Below, piece by piece: positions 36,657 to 46,468 of a stretch of 64,000 nt of DNA. The stretch spans positions 1 through 64,000 of the forward strand of contig CAJFQI010000003.1 of the NCBI GenBank assembly GCA_904419005.1, given 5' to 3'. Position 1 is the stretch's first letter, and each line of letters opens with the position of its first letter. The translations under genes and the position numbers were made by a program. The notes under the pieces were generated by a model that searched no databases, was not told the origin of the DNA, and saw nothing but the letters and a program-made list of their open reading frames with translations. Source of the stretch: Candidatus Avimonas faecium (lineage in GTDB: Bacteria > Bacillota > Clostridia > Oscillospirales > Acutalibacteraceae).

Positions 36657-36893
36657 TGCGGTCCGGCGGCCCGGAACAGGACTAGCGCTTCTTATGCCGC
36701 GGCGCGCTTTCCGCGCTCTGCGGCCGATAGAGGACTAGCCGATGGGGAACGGGCCTTTCTCCTGAGCGGAGGCGCACCGCGCATCCCTTCGGTGAGTCGG
36801 CTTGCGCACAGTCCGGCCGCCCTTTCCCCGCGCAGGGGATGTGTGCCTCCTCCCTTGGCGGCTTCTCCATGTGTTCCGGCGGCCCCAGGATCG

Positions 36894-37736
36894 TTATCGC
36901 GCCGGCGCGGTCGGCTCCTTGTTTACCTGCTTGCGGTAGCAAAAGACGTCTTTACCGAAGCTGCCGACATAGTGCCTTTCCTGCCAGCCGCGGCGGAGCA
37001 GTTCCCCGTTCCGCATTATGTCGCGCTCCGAATCCCCGGGGCAGTCTAGCAGCCAGCCCCCCGGCCGGCAGACCCGGGTCAGCTCCGCGATTTCCCGGTC
37101 GAAATCGTCGCCGACGACATGACCGGACATCACCACGTCAAAGGTGTCGTCCGGAAAGGGCAAGGCGTCCGCAAAGCCGTCCAAAACCCGGACGTTGCGG
37201 ATCCCCTGCTGCTGGGCCTTGTCGCGCATAAATTCCCGGAGCGTCCCTACCGGCTCGCTCGCATACACCCAGGCGGCCTTTTCCGCGGCGGCAAACGCCA
37301 GGCGGCCGGAGCCGGCCCCGACGTCAAGGACGATCTTCCCCGTGAGGTCTGCCAATTCAAACAGGCGCTGCTTATCCCATCCCCGGATAAAGTCGCAGTG
37401 CTCCGCCATTTCCTCCGGCGTGGTATAGATCGTAAAATCCTCCACGCCGAGCAGGACGTACTTTTCGGCTTCCCGGACCTGTCGGGCACCGGCGTCCGCG
37501 GGGGCGCCGCGGACCAGTTCCCGCACCTGCGGCGCGCATTCCGGGCATCGGCGGGCGAGGTACCACGCGACGGCAGGGTTTGCCTTGAGCGCAATCCCCA
37601 TGCACGCCCGCCATTTGTCCTTATCGTCGCCCCATCCGCCCCAGCGGAGCATCAAGCGGATCTGAAACCGTTCCAAGAGAAGGCAACTGTTGAACGAATA
37701 GGCCTCCGGGTCAATCCAATGCAAAGATAACGGCAT
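36894..37736 (-). CDS. Class I SAM-dependent methyltransferase
   Basis: GKIVLDVGAGSGRLAFAAAEKAAWVYASEP; LPFPDDTFDVVMSGHVVGDD; ELTRVCRPGGWLLDCPG. Confidence 0.9.
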   Translation of the reverse strand: MPLSLHWIDPEAYSFNSCLLLERFQIRLMLRWGGWGDDKDKWRACMGIALKANPAVAWYLARRCPECAPQVRELVRGAPADAGARQVREAEKYVLLGVEDFTIYTTPEEMAEHCDFIRGWDKQRLFELADLTGKIVLDVGAGSGRLAFAAAEKAAWVYASEPVGTLREFMRDKAQQQGIRNVRVLDGFADALPFPDDTFDVVMSGHVVGDDFDREIAELTRVCRPGGWLLDCPGDSERDIMRNGELLRRGWQERHYVGSFGKDVFCYRKQVNKEPTAPAR

Positions 37737-37760
37737 ACAATCCTCCGGCTTTCTGGAGGG

Positions 37761-37817
37761 CTATTTTCTGTCCGCCCTCCTTACGATGGTTTTGACGGTC
37801 AGGACCGCGTATTTCAT
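37761..37817 (-). CDS. Candidate 18-aa leader peptide upstream of the methyltransferase
   Basis: ATG...TAG: MKYAVLTVKTIVRRADRK*; followed by CCCTCC-agaaagcc-GGAGG over the methyltransferase SD. Confidence 0.35.
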   Translation of the reverse strand: MKYAVLTVKTIVRRADRK

Positions 37818-38260
37818 CTTCAACACCCTTTCTATACAAGATTACGCGGGTATGCGGGGCGCTTTACGGCGCGCCCGCGGCATCCGCTAGGCAATTATAC
37901 CGCGAATACGATAAAAAAGAAAGTAATATAATAATTTTTTATGCATTTTATTACAAAAACGGCGCATAGCTTCGACTCCCCGATGGAGCGCATGGGCCAA
38001 GGAGGCCGGCCCTCCGAAAAGGAGCGGGCGCCCGCTCCCCCGATCATCCCCGGTTCCCCGCCCGAAAAAGCCGCCGGAGGGTTGCGCAAAGAGGGGCGGG
38101 CGGGATATAATAAGCGGTATACAAAATGCCCCTGGATCGCCGCCGCCCTGTCCGAGCGGAACCGGCGGAGAGAGGCAAGCGCGCCGCGGCGGGTGCGGGC
38201 ACAGGCCGGAGGCTCCGGACGAAAAGGGAAAATGCCGAAAAGGGCAGAAAAACACAGGGG

Positions 38261-38300
38261 CACAGAGAAGCACAAAGAAGCACAAAGAAGTACAGAGAAG
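38261..38300. repeat. 10-bp tandem repeat, 4 units
   Basis: cacagagaag cacaaagaag cacaaagaag tacagagaag. Confidence 0.85.
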
Positions 38301-38390
38301 CGCCGGGGCCCGCAAGGGGGCGGAAGGCTCGCGCCGAGCCTTTCCTGCGGAGCGGCATGGAAAACGGAAAAAGACAGGGGAGAAAAGCCG

Positions 38391-39518
38391 ATGAAGGTAT
38401 TGATGGTCCCGTCCTGGTACCCGACGCCGGGCGCGCCGCTGCTGGGCACGTTTTATAAGGAGCAGGCGGAGGCGCTGGCCGAGCGCGGGGTGGAGATGGC
38501 GGTCGCCCATGTCAGCGTGGGCGGGGACTTCCGCCCCTCCCACAACGGTATCCGGCGGCAGGAGGTCAACGGGGTGCTGGCCTATGTCTACACCCGTCCC
38601 AACCTCACCCCCCGCTGGGAGGGGGGGCGCTGCTGGCAGCGTACCCGGATGCTCGAGGCGCTCTACCGGCGGATTGAGAGGGAATGGGGGCGGCCGGACG
38701 TGGTCAACCTGCGCTCCTCCCTGCACGGGTACGAGGCCATGGCCCTCTGCCGCCGGCACGGCCTGCCCCTCTTTTTTATGGAGCATTCCTCCTATGTCTT
38801 AACCGAGCCGGCGGACAGCCCGGCGGTGCGGCGGCTCCACGCGGTCATGAAGGCCGCCCGGGTCAACGCCTGCGTCAGCAGCGCCCTGCAAAGGGTGATG
38901 GAGCCCGCGGGCGAAACCCGCGTCATCCCCGACCCCGTGGACGGGCGCGCCTTTTATCCCAAGGAGACCCCGCCGCGGGAGGCGTTCACCTTCCGGGCGA
39001 TGGGCCAGCTCCGGCCGATCAAGGGGTACGACACCCTGATCCGCGCGTTTGCCCTGCTGAAAAAGCGGAGCGCCCGCCCCCTGCGGCTGGAGATCGCCGG
39101 CGCGGGCGGGATGCGGGAAAGCCTGCAGGCGCAGATTGACGAGGCGAGGCTCGGCGGGGACTGCCGCCTGGTCGGGACGGTCCCCCGGGAGCAGGCGGTG
39201 GATTTCATGAACGGGTGCGACTGCTTTGTCTGCTCCTCCCGGGTGGAGACGCTCTCCTGCGTGCTCAACGAAGCGGCGGCCTGCGGCAAGCCGGTCATCA
39301 GCACCCGCTGCGGCGGCCCGCTGGATATCGTGACCGAGGAGACCGGCCTGCTCGTCCCGGTGGACGACCCCGGGGCCATGGCGGACGCCATGCAAAGGAT
39401 GACCGAAACCGCGGCGTCGTATGACCCGGCCCGCATCCGCGCCCAGACTCTGGAACGCTTTGGGCGGGATACCGTGTGCGAGCGGCTGATCGCCGCCTGC
39501 CGGGATGCGGCCCGCTGA
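38391..39518 (+). CDS. Glycosyltransferase family 4
   Basis: MKVLMVPSWYPTPGAPLLGTFYKEQAEAL; IPDPVDGRAFYP; GQLRPIKGYDTLIRAFALL; SRVETLSCVLNEAAACGKPVISTRCGGP. Confidence 0.93.
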   Translation: MKVLMVPSWYPTPGAPLLGTFYKEQAEALAERGVEMAVAHVSVGGDFRPSHNGIRRQEVNGVLAYVYTRPNLTPRWEGGRCWQRTRMLEALYRRIEREWGRPDVVNLRSSLHGYEAMALCRRHGLPLFFMEHSSYVLTEPADSPAVRRLHAVMKAARVNACVSSALQRVMEPAGETRVIPDPVDGRAFYPKETPPREAFTFRAMGQLRPIKGYDTLIRAFALLKKRSARPLRLEIAGAGGMRESLQAQIDEARLGGDCRLVGTVPREQAVDFMNGCDCFVCSSRVETLSCVLNEAAACGKPVISTRCGGPLDIVTEETGLLVPVDDPGAMADAMQRMTETAASYDPARIRAQTLERFGRDTVCERLIAACRDAAR

Positions 39519-39633
39519 TTTTTCCCGGCCCGTAGGCATATACATGCCGTGGGAGGGCCGCCGCCCCGCCGGCAAGGCCCGGCGCGGCCATAGAGGTTCC
39601 TTACCATATTCATTGAAAAAGGAGTCGGTGACG

Positions 39634-40500
39634 ATGCCGCAGACGTTTTCGCGTCCCCCTCTTCCGCCGAGCCGGGTAATGACCCCCCATCCCGGCGAGG
39701 TCCCGTATTACTCCTTCCCCGCATTTGACGCGCTGCCGTTTGTCCGGCACGGCTTTTCCACCCGCCTGGGCGGGGTGAGCCGCGGGGACTGCGAGAGCAT
39801 GAACCTCAGCTACAGCCGGGGGGACGACCCCGCCGCCGTGCGGGAGAATTTTGAACGCTTCTGCGGCGCGATCGGCGTCAAGGCCGAAAACGTCGTGGTT
39901 TCGGCGCAGGAGCACCATATTAACCTGTACAACGCGACTGCGGCCGACCGCGGCCGGGGCGTGACCCGCCCCAAGGGATATGCCGATGTGGACGGCCTGC
40001 TGACCGACGAGCCGGACGTGGTGCTCTGCACCCAGTATGCCGACTGCGTCCCCCTCTTTTTCCTGGATCCCGTGCGCCGGGTGGTTGCGACCTCCCACGC
40101 GGGCTGGAAGGGGACGGCGGCCCGGATCGGCGCCGTAACGGTGGAGCGGATGGCCGCGGATTACGGCTGCCGGCGGGAGGATATCCTGGCGGCGGTCGGG
40201 CCTTCGATCGGCCCCTGCTGCTTTGAGGTGGACGCCCCGGTCTGGGAGGTGTTTGCCGCGATGGCCGAGTTTGCCCCGGACGGCGCTCCTGCCTGCGGGC
40301 GGGAGGACGGCGGCGGCAAATACCACGTCGATTTGTGGGAGATGAACCGGCGGATCCTCTGCGCCGCCGGGGTGCGCCCGGAGAAGATTGCCGTGACCGA
40401 CCTGTGCACCCGCTGCCATCCGGACGTCTTTTGGTCCCACCGGGCCACCGGCGGCCGGCGGGGGAACCTCGGGGCCTTCCTCTCCCTGACCCAGCGCTGA
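39634..40500 (+). CDS. pgeF: Multicopper polyphenol oxidase/PgeF (YfiH) family protein
   Basis: RHGFSTRLGGVSRGDCESMNLS; QEHHINLYNATA; CTQYADCVPLFFLDPVRRVVATSHAGWKGTAARIG; GPSIGPCCFEV. Confidence 0.94.
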   Translation: MPQTFSRPPLPPSRVMTPHPGEVPYYSFPAFDALPFVRHGFSTRLGGVSRGDCESMNLSYSRGDDPAAVRENFERFCGAIGVKAENVVVSAQEHHINLYNATAADRGRGVTRPKGYADVDGLLTDEPDVVLCTQYADCVPLFFLDPVRRVVATSHAGWKGTAARIGAVTVERMAADYGCRREDILAAVGPSIGPCCFEVDAPVWEVFAAMAEFAPDGAPACGREDGGGKYHVDLWEMNRRILCAAGVRPEKIAVTDLCTRCHPDVFWSHRATGGRRGNLGAFLSLTQR

Positions 40501-40577
40501 GAGGCGCCCCGCCGCTGTCCCCTCTTTTGCATAGGGGGCGGGAGCAGGATGCAAATATCGCAGGAAGGTGGGAATGG

Positions 40578-41579
40578 ATGATGCCTTACCGCTTGGCGGA
40601 TATGCTTTTGTATTTTTTCCTCTACAGCTTTTTCGGCTGGGTGATGGAAACGGTCCTCTGTTCCGTTCGGGAACGCCGCTTCGTCAACCGCGGCTTCCTG
40701 AACGGGCCGGTCTGCCCGATCTACGGTTGCGGCGTGCTGCTGATGCTGCTGGCCCTGGTGCCGGTCCGCAACGCCATCCCCCATCCGCTCGCCGCGCTGC
40801 CGGTGGTGTACGTCCTCGGCACGGCCCTGGCGTCGGCGGTGGAATACGTCACCTCCTGGGCGATGGAAAAGCTGTTCCACGCCCGCTGGTGGGATTATTC
40901 GCATTTCCGTTTTAACCTCAACGGACGGATCTGCCTGCTCATCTCCCTGATTTGGGGGGCGCTGGCGACGGGGTTCCTCTACCTGGTGCAGCCGCTGCTT
41001 GAGCGGCTGGTCGCCTGGCTGTATGGCTGCGCCGGCTGGCTGCCCGGCCTGCTGGCAGGAATTTTTGCCCTGGTGTTTGTGGTGGATCTGGCGGTTTCGG
41101 TCCGCGTCGCCCGGGCGATCGGCAACAAGCTGGAGCAGCTGGAGAAGTGGAGCGAGCTCATCCGCGCCCACCTGGAAAGCCTCGAGCTGCCGTCCAAGCA
41201 GGCGGTGCTGGATAAGCTGGAGTCGGCTTACGCCCGGTATGCGGAGCACAGCGCCCGCCGTGCGCAGGAACGGCGGGAGCGCATTGCCGAGTGGCGCGCC
41301 CTGCCGGAGGAGGACTTCCGCCGCCGCTTGGCCGACACTGCCGCCGAGCTGAAAAAACGCAGGGAGAACGCGATCGCCGGGACACGGGCGCTCCAGCGCC
41401 GGATGCTCCGTGCCTTCCCGCATCTGAGCCGGCGGGGCAGGGCGGCGGCCCGCAACCTGTTTGAGGATGAGGGGCGTTTGCAGGCAAAGGCGGACACACT
41501 GGAACCCGGCGGATGCGGGGACAGCGCGGCCGGACCGCCTGAGAAAAAGGAGCCGGCGGAATGCGGGAAGCGTTCCTGA
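40578..41579 (+). CDS. Putative ABC-transporter type IV (CmpB-like) membrane protein
   Basis: MMPYRLADMLLYFFLYSFFGWVMETVLCSVRERRFVNRGFLNGPVCPIYGCG; EYVTSWAMEKLFHARWWDYS. Confidence 0.85.
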   Translation: MMPYRLADMLLYFFLYSFFGWVMETVLCSVRERRFVNRGFLNGPVCPIYGCGVLLMLLALVPVRNAIPHPLAALPVVYVLGTALASAVEYVTSWAMEKLFHARWWDYSHFRFNLNGRICLLISLIWGALATGFLYLVQPLLERLVAWLYGCAGWLPGLLAGIFALVFVVDLAVSVRVARAIGNKLEQLEKWSELIRAHLESLELPSKQAVLDKLESAYARYAEHSARRAQERRERIAEWRALPEEDFRRRLADTAAELKKRRENAIAGTRALQRRMLRAFPHLSRRGRAAARNLFEDEGRLQAKADTLEPGGCGDSAAGPPEKKEPAECGKRS

Positions 41580-41803
41580 TGGACGTTTAGAGGCATCCGG
41601 AGGCGAAAAGCAATACAGGAAGGGGAAACAAAGCCGGGCGGGTCAGAAAATGCGGCAGGCTTTGCCGGAAACGGCGGCGCCCGGGAAGGACATGGCTCTC
41701 CCTGGCGCCGCTTTGAAAAAAGCGTCTTAGCCGTTTCCGTTTTACTGCCAAACCGGCGGCATGAGAAAGCGGGATTGCCCCAGGGCATACAGGAGAGACA
41801 GCG

Positions 41804-42352
41804 ATGATTTTTGAAACCGAACGCTTGCTGTTCCGGGAGATGACGCAAAGCGATTTTCAGGATTTGGCCGAAATTCTGCAAAACCCGAAGGTAATGTATG
41901 CTTATGAGCATCTTTTCTCCGAACAGGACGTCCAGGAATGGCTTGACCGGCAGATCGGGAGATACCGGAAATACGGCTTTGGCCTGTGGGCTGTTCAATT
42001 AAAGGCTTCCAATGCAATGATCGGGCAGGCGGGGCTTACCATGCAGCCGTATAAGGATACGGAAGTGCTGGAAATCGGCTATTTGCTAAAGGAAGGCTTC
42101 TGGCATTGCGGATACGCAAGGGAGGCCGCTTGCGGCTGCAAAAAATATGCGTTTGAGCGGTTGAACGCCGATACCGTGTATGCGATCATTAAGGCGGATA
42201 ACGCCCCCTCTATCAAGGTGGCGGAAAGCATAGGCATGAAGAAGGAAGCGGAATTTTTCACCCGCTATTACCATGGGGACAGGCTCCATTTCCTTTATTC
42301 TGCCCATAGGGAAAGCCCCGCCTTGCAAGCGGGGCCCAATCCCTCCCTATAA
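41804..42352 (+). CDS. GNAT N-acetyltransferase (RimJ/RimL-like)
   Basis: MIFETERLLFREMTQSDFQDLAEIL; IGYLLKEGFWHCGYAREAACGCKKYAF; NAPSIKVAESIGMKKEAEF. Confidence 0.93.
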   Translation: MIFETERLLFREMTQSDFQDLAEILQNPKVMYAYEHLFSEQDVQEWLDRQIGRYRKYGFGLWAVQLKASNAMIGQAGLTMQPYKDTEVLEIGYLLKEGFWHCGYAREAACGCKKYAFERLNADTVYAIIKADNAPSIKVAESIGMKKEAEFFTRYYHGDRLHFLYSAHRESPALQAGPNPSL

Positions 42353-42394
42353 ACGAAAAAGCGTGCCCGCGGCGCGTTTGCCGGGACGTATGAT

Positions 42395-43210
42395 TTACAG
42401 CTCCCGGATCCAGCGGGAGGCCCAATCCGGCCAGCCGGCGCAGGCGGGGATGGCCGTCCCGGTTTCCTCGGTCGCCAGGGCGAGGCCGTGGCAGCCGTGG
42501 GGCAGGAGATGCACCTCTGCCGGGATATTCTGCCGCCGCAGCGCGGCGGCCAGAAGGAGGGAATTTTCCACCGGCACGGCATCGTCGTCCCAGGTGTGCC
42601 AAAGGAAGGCGGGCGGGGTGTCCGCCGTCACCTGCTTTTCCAGGCTGACCAGTTCCAGGCACTCCTCGTACCGCTCCCCCAGCAGGCTTTGGAAGGAGCC
42701 GCGGTGGGCGAATTCCCCGGAGGTGATCACCGGGTAGCCGAGGACCATGCCGTTGGGCCGGATGTCCGCCGGCGAAAGCCCCAAAGGGCTGGTGAGGAGC
42801 TTCCGGTTCCAGAACATCCCCAGGCTCCCCGCCAGATGGCCTCCGGCGGAGAAGCCGCAGACGACGATTTTGTCTGGGTCAATCCTCCATTCCGGCGCAC
42901 GGCGGCGGACCAGCGCGACGGCACTGGCCAATTCCAGCTGCGGGCCGGGGAAGACCGCCTGCCCGGCGACGGAATAGTGCAGGACGAAGCATTGGAAGCC
43001 CTCCTGAAGGAAGCGCAGGGCCACCCCTTCCCCTTCCCGGTCGGAGAGCGTCTGATAGCCGCCGCCGGGGCAGATCACTACGGCGGGCCGCGGCGGGCTG
43101 GGCAGCTCCCAGTAGGGGGAGCGCAGGTAAGCGTACAGGCAGGGGGAACCCGTGCCGTGTATCCCGGCGCGGGAATAGTCGACGGTGAGCGCGATCTTTT
43201 CATACTGCAT
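42395..43210 (-). CDS. Alpha/beta hydrolase (esterase/lipase-like)
   Basis: RPAVVICPGGGYQTLSDREGE; IVVCGFSAGGHLAGSLG (GxSxG); HTWDDDAVPVENS; LPHGCHGLAL. Confidence 0.92.
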   Translation of the reverse strand: MQYEKIALTVDYSRAGIHGTGSPCLYAYLRSPYWELPSPPRPAVVICPGGGYQTLSDREGEGVALRFLQEGFQCFVLHYSVAGQAVFPGPQLELASAVALVRRRAPEWRIDPDKIVVCGFSAGGHLAGSLGMFWNRKLLTSPLGLSPADIRPNGMVLGYPVITSGEFAHRGSFQSLLGERYEECLELVSLEKQVTADTPPAFLWHTWDDDAVPVENSLLLAAALRRQNIPAEVHLLPHGCHGLALATEETGTAIPACAGWPDWASRWIREL

Positions 43211-43681
43211 GGGGAAGCCTCCTTTGGCGGAGCAGGCGGCCCGCGCCGATTTTTCTCGTATCACTTCCTTATTAGTATAGCGGGGAAAAGGGGAAAAGGA
43301 AAGCGGTTTCCGGGCTTCTTTTGGTATTTTCCCCTCTTTTACAGGCCCTTCCGGATGCCGGACTTGCCCCGGCGGAGAGGGCAGGCTGAAAGCGGAAAAC
43401 GCCGTGCGGGGCTTTGCCCGTTCCGGAGGGCGATGGAGCCGGTTAGGCCGGTGGCCTTTAGCTGTCCCGGTGAACCGCCCGCCAAGCGGTAAAATGCACG
43501 GAATAAGGGGGAAGGGGATATGGCGCGGATGACATCGGAGGAAACGGATCCGTGGGATTTGGCGGCGGAAAGATATCGGTCGGGGCACTCCGCCTGAAGC
43601 GCCGCAAACCGGTTTTCGCGTCCTCCCGCCCGTTTGCGGGGGAGCCTCCTCCCGTTCCCGCTTATCCCGCCGGATTCCCTC

Positions 43682-43735
43682 TTGACAAATGCCGACAAAT
43701 GCAGTATAATTGGTGTAAAGAAAAAAACTTTACAC
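43682..43735 (+). promoter_or_regulatory. Consensus promoter plus perfect inverted repeat at the start-site region of ylxM-ffh
   Basis: TTGACA-N17-TATAAT (43682-43710) then GTGTAAAG-aaaaaaa-CTTTACAC (43713-43735). Confidence 0.85.
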
Positions 43736-43772
43736 TTTAAGGGGCGGCCCGCGGCATAAAGAGGGTGGACAA

Positions 43773-44138
43773 ATGGCGAAAAACCTGGAAATTTCTTTGC
43801 TCTTTGATTTTTACGGCGATATGCTGACCGACAAGCAGCGGGACGCGGTGGAGCTGTATTACAACGACGACCTCTCCTTGGCGGAAATTGCCGAAAACGA
43901 GGGCATCACCCGCCAGGGCGTCCGGGACGCGATCAAGCGGGCGGAGGCGCAGCTTCTGGAAATGGAGGAGCGGCTCGGCCTGGCCCGCCGCTTCCGCAGC
44001 ATGCGGGAGGGGCTGGAGTCCATCCGCCAGGCCGCCCGGGATATTGAGGAGCTGAACGCCCGGTTCGGCTACTCCCGCGAGATCGAAGAGAAGGCGCAGG
44101 CCATCCAGGAGCTTTCCGGGCGGCTCAGCGAGGAGTGA
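43773..44138 (+). CDS. ylxM: YlxM/p13-like UPF0122 HTH protein
   Basis: LEISLLFDFYGDMLTDKQRDAVELYYNDDLSLAEIAENEGITRQGVRDAIKRAEAQL; followed by ffh. Confidence 0.95.
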   Translation: MAKNLEISLLFDFYGDMLTDKQRDAVELYYNDDLSLAEIAENEGITRQGVRDAIKRAEAQLLEMEERLGLARRFRSMREGLESIRQAARDIEELNARFGYSREIEEKAQAIQELSGRLSEE

Positions 44139-44191
44139 ACCGGCCGCCGGCGCGCGCCGCATATGATTTTCAGTGATAAAGGGGACTTACC

Positions 44192-45559
44192 GTGGCTTTT
44201 GAAGGGCTTTCCGACAAGCTTTCCGCCGCCTTTAAACGGCTGCGTTCCAAGGGGAAATTGTCCGAATTGGACGTCAAGGAAGCGATGCGCGAGGTGCGCC
44301 TCGCCCTTTTGGAGGCCGACGTCAACTATAAGGTGGCCAAGGATTTTACCAAAACCGTAACCGAGCGGGCGGTCGGCGCCCAGGTGATGGAGAGCCTCAC
44401 CCCCGCCCAGATGGTCGTCAAGATCGTCAACGAGGAGCTGACCGCCCTCATGGGCGGGCAGGCGGAACGGCTGGCGACAGCCAGCCATCCCCCCTGCATC
44501 GTGATGATGTGCGGCCTGCAGGGCGCGGGCAAAACGACCCATACCGGCAAGCTGGGGCGGATGCTCAAGTCCCAGGGCCACCGGCCGTTGCTGGTTGCCT
44601 GCGACATCTACCGGCCCGCCGCCATCCAGCAGCTGCAGGTGGTGGGGGAAAAGGCGGGCGTCCCGGTCTTTGAGATGGGGACGGCCAACCCAGTGGAGAT
44701 CGCCAAAAAGGCGGTCGCCCACGCCCGCGACCACGGCAACGACTACGTTTTGCTCGACACCGCCGGCCGGCTGCATATTGACGAGCAGCTGATGGACGAG
44801 CTTAAGAATATCAAGGCGGCCGTTTCCCCGCAGGAAATCCTGCTGGTGGTGGACGCAATGACCGGCCAGGACGCGGTCAACGCCGCTTCGGCGTTTGACC
44901 AAGCGCTGGGCATCACCGGCGTGATGCTGACCAAGCTCGACGGCGACACCCGCGGCGGCGCGGCGCTTTCGATCCGGGCGGTGACCGGCAAGCCCATCAA
45001 GTTTGCCGGCGTCGGCGAAAAGCTGGACGAGCTGGAGGTTTTCCATCCTGAGCGGATGGCCTCCCGCATCCTGGGGATGGGGGACGTGCTCTCCCTGATT
45101 GAGAAGGCGGAGCAGCAGATCGACCGCAGGCAGGCTGAAGAGCTAGCCCGCAAGATGCAGGAAAACAAGTTTGACCTTAACGATATGCTTGACCAATTTG
45201 CCCAGATCAAGAAGATGGGCAACCTCAAAAGCATGCTCGGCATGCTGCCCGGGATAGGCAAGCAGCTGCAGGATGTCGATATTGACGAGCGGCAGTTTGA
45301 CCGGGTGGAAGCAATCATCCTGTCAATGACCCCGGCCGAGCGGGAAAAGCCCGATATCCTCAACCCCTCCCGCAAGCGGCGGATCGCCGCCGGCTCCGGC
45401 ATGAAGGTCGAGGATGTGAACCGCCTGATCAAGCAGTACGACGCCATGCGTCAGATGATGAAGCAGGTCAAGGGCTTCGGCAAGGGCAAGAAGAAGCTGC
45501 GGGGGCTGCCGAAAATGCCGTCTATGCCCCCGATGCCCCCGCGGGGCGGCCGTTTTTGA
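44192..45559 (+). CDS. ffh: Signal recognition particle protein Ffh
   Basis: [65 protein letters not shown]; Met-rich M domain. Confidence 0.98.
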   Translation: MAFEGLSDKLSAAFKRLRSKGKLSELDVKEAMREVRLALLEADVNYKVAKDFTKTVTERAVGAQVMESLTPAQMVVKIVNEELTALMGGQAERLATASHPPCIVMMCGLQGAGKTTHTGKLGRMLKSQGHRPLLVACDIYRPAAIQQLQVVGEKAGVPVFEMGTANPVEIAKKAVAHARDHGNDYVLLDTAGRLHIDEQLMDELKNIKAAVSPQEILLVVDAMTGQDAVNAASAFDQALGITGVMLTKLDGDTRGGAALSIRAVTGKPIKFAGVGEKLDELEVFHPERMASRILGMGDVLSLIEKAEQQIDRRQAEELARKMQENKFDLNDMLDQFAQIKKMGNLKSMLGMLPGIGKQLQDVDIDERQFDRVEAIILSMTPAEREKPDILNPSRKRRIAAGSGMKVEDVNRLIKQYDAMRQMMKQVKGFGKGKKKLRGLPKMPSMPPMPPRGGRF

Positions 45560-45627
45560 ATTCTGCCATAAGGTTCCCCTTACTGGTTGAATATATTTTA
45601 AAAGATGAAATTGTTGGAGGTACAGAC

Positions 45628-45867
45628 ATGGCTGTCAAAATCAGACTGCGCCGCATGGGCGCGAAGAAGAACCCGTTTTACCGCATTGTTGTCGCGGATT
45701 CCCGGTATCCCCGCGACGGCCGCTTCATTGAGGAGATCGGCTATTACAACCCGCAGACCGAGCCGGCGGAGATCAAGGTAGACGCCGAGAAGGCGCAGAA
45801 GTGGATGGCCAACGGCGCGCAGCCGACCGATACCGTCAAGGTCCTGCTCAAGAAAGCGGGCGTCTAA
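45628..45867 (+). CDS. rpsP: 30S ribosomal protein S16
   Basis: [52 protein letters not shown]. Confidence 0.98.
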   Translation: MAVKIRLRRMGAKKNPFYRIVVADSRYPRDGRFIEEIGYYNPQTEPAEIKVDAEKAQKWMANGAQPTDTVKVLLKKAGV

Positions 45868-45944
45868 GGCCGGGATCCGGCTTACAGGGTTTATCCGGAT
45901 GGGGGCTTTCCCGTCATCCAGCTTTTAGAAGGGGGTTAAATGCC

Positions 45945-46178
45945 ATGAAAGAACTTTTGGTGTCCATCGCCAAGGGGCTTGTGGAAGATCCCGACGCCGT
46001 CGTCGTGGAACAGGACGAGCCCGCCGAAGACGGAACCATTGTGTTCCACCTGCATGTTGCGCCCGACGATATGGGCCGCGTCATCGGCAAGCAGGGCCGC
46101 ATCGCGAAAGCGATCCGCACCGTCATGCGCGCCGCCGCGACCCGCCAGGAAGCCCGCGTTTCGGTGGAAATCGACTGA
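45945..46178 (+). CDS. khpA: KH-domain RNA-binding protein KhpA
   Basis: MKELLVSIAKGLVEDPDAVVVEQ...DMGRVIGKQGRIAKAIRTVMRAAA (GxxG KH motif). Confidence 0.95.
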   Translation: MKELLVSIAKGLVEDPDAVVVEQDEPAEDGTIVFHLHVAPDDMGRVIGKQGRIAKAIRTVMRAAATRQEARVSVEID

Positions 46179-46220
46179 TTCCGCCGCGCGGCTCCCGGCC
46201 TCGGGGAACTTCCCTCCATG

Positions 46221-46257
46221 CAAAAATCCCGGACGATGCGTCGCCTGGGATTTTTTT
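46221..46257 (+). terminator. Intrinsic terminator
   Basis: aaaaatccc-g-gacg-atg-cgtc-gcct-gggattttttt. Confidence 0.8.
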
Positions 46258-46468
46258 ATTCCCGTGCGCCGGGCGGGGAGGCACAGCTTCTTCGGGCGGG
46301 GGATGGGATGCGGTGGAACCGGGCCGGGGCTTGCCGTAGTGCCGGCGGCGCGGTATTCGTCGGCATAGGAACTGCCGGACAGGGCGGGGCCTAACAAGGC
46401 TTTCCCCCATCCGGCGGCCTTCCGCCCCTGCACCGTGAGAAAAGGCGATTGCCGAAGGAGGAGTCATT

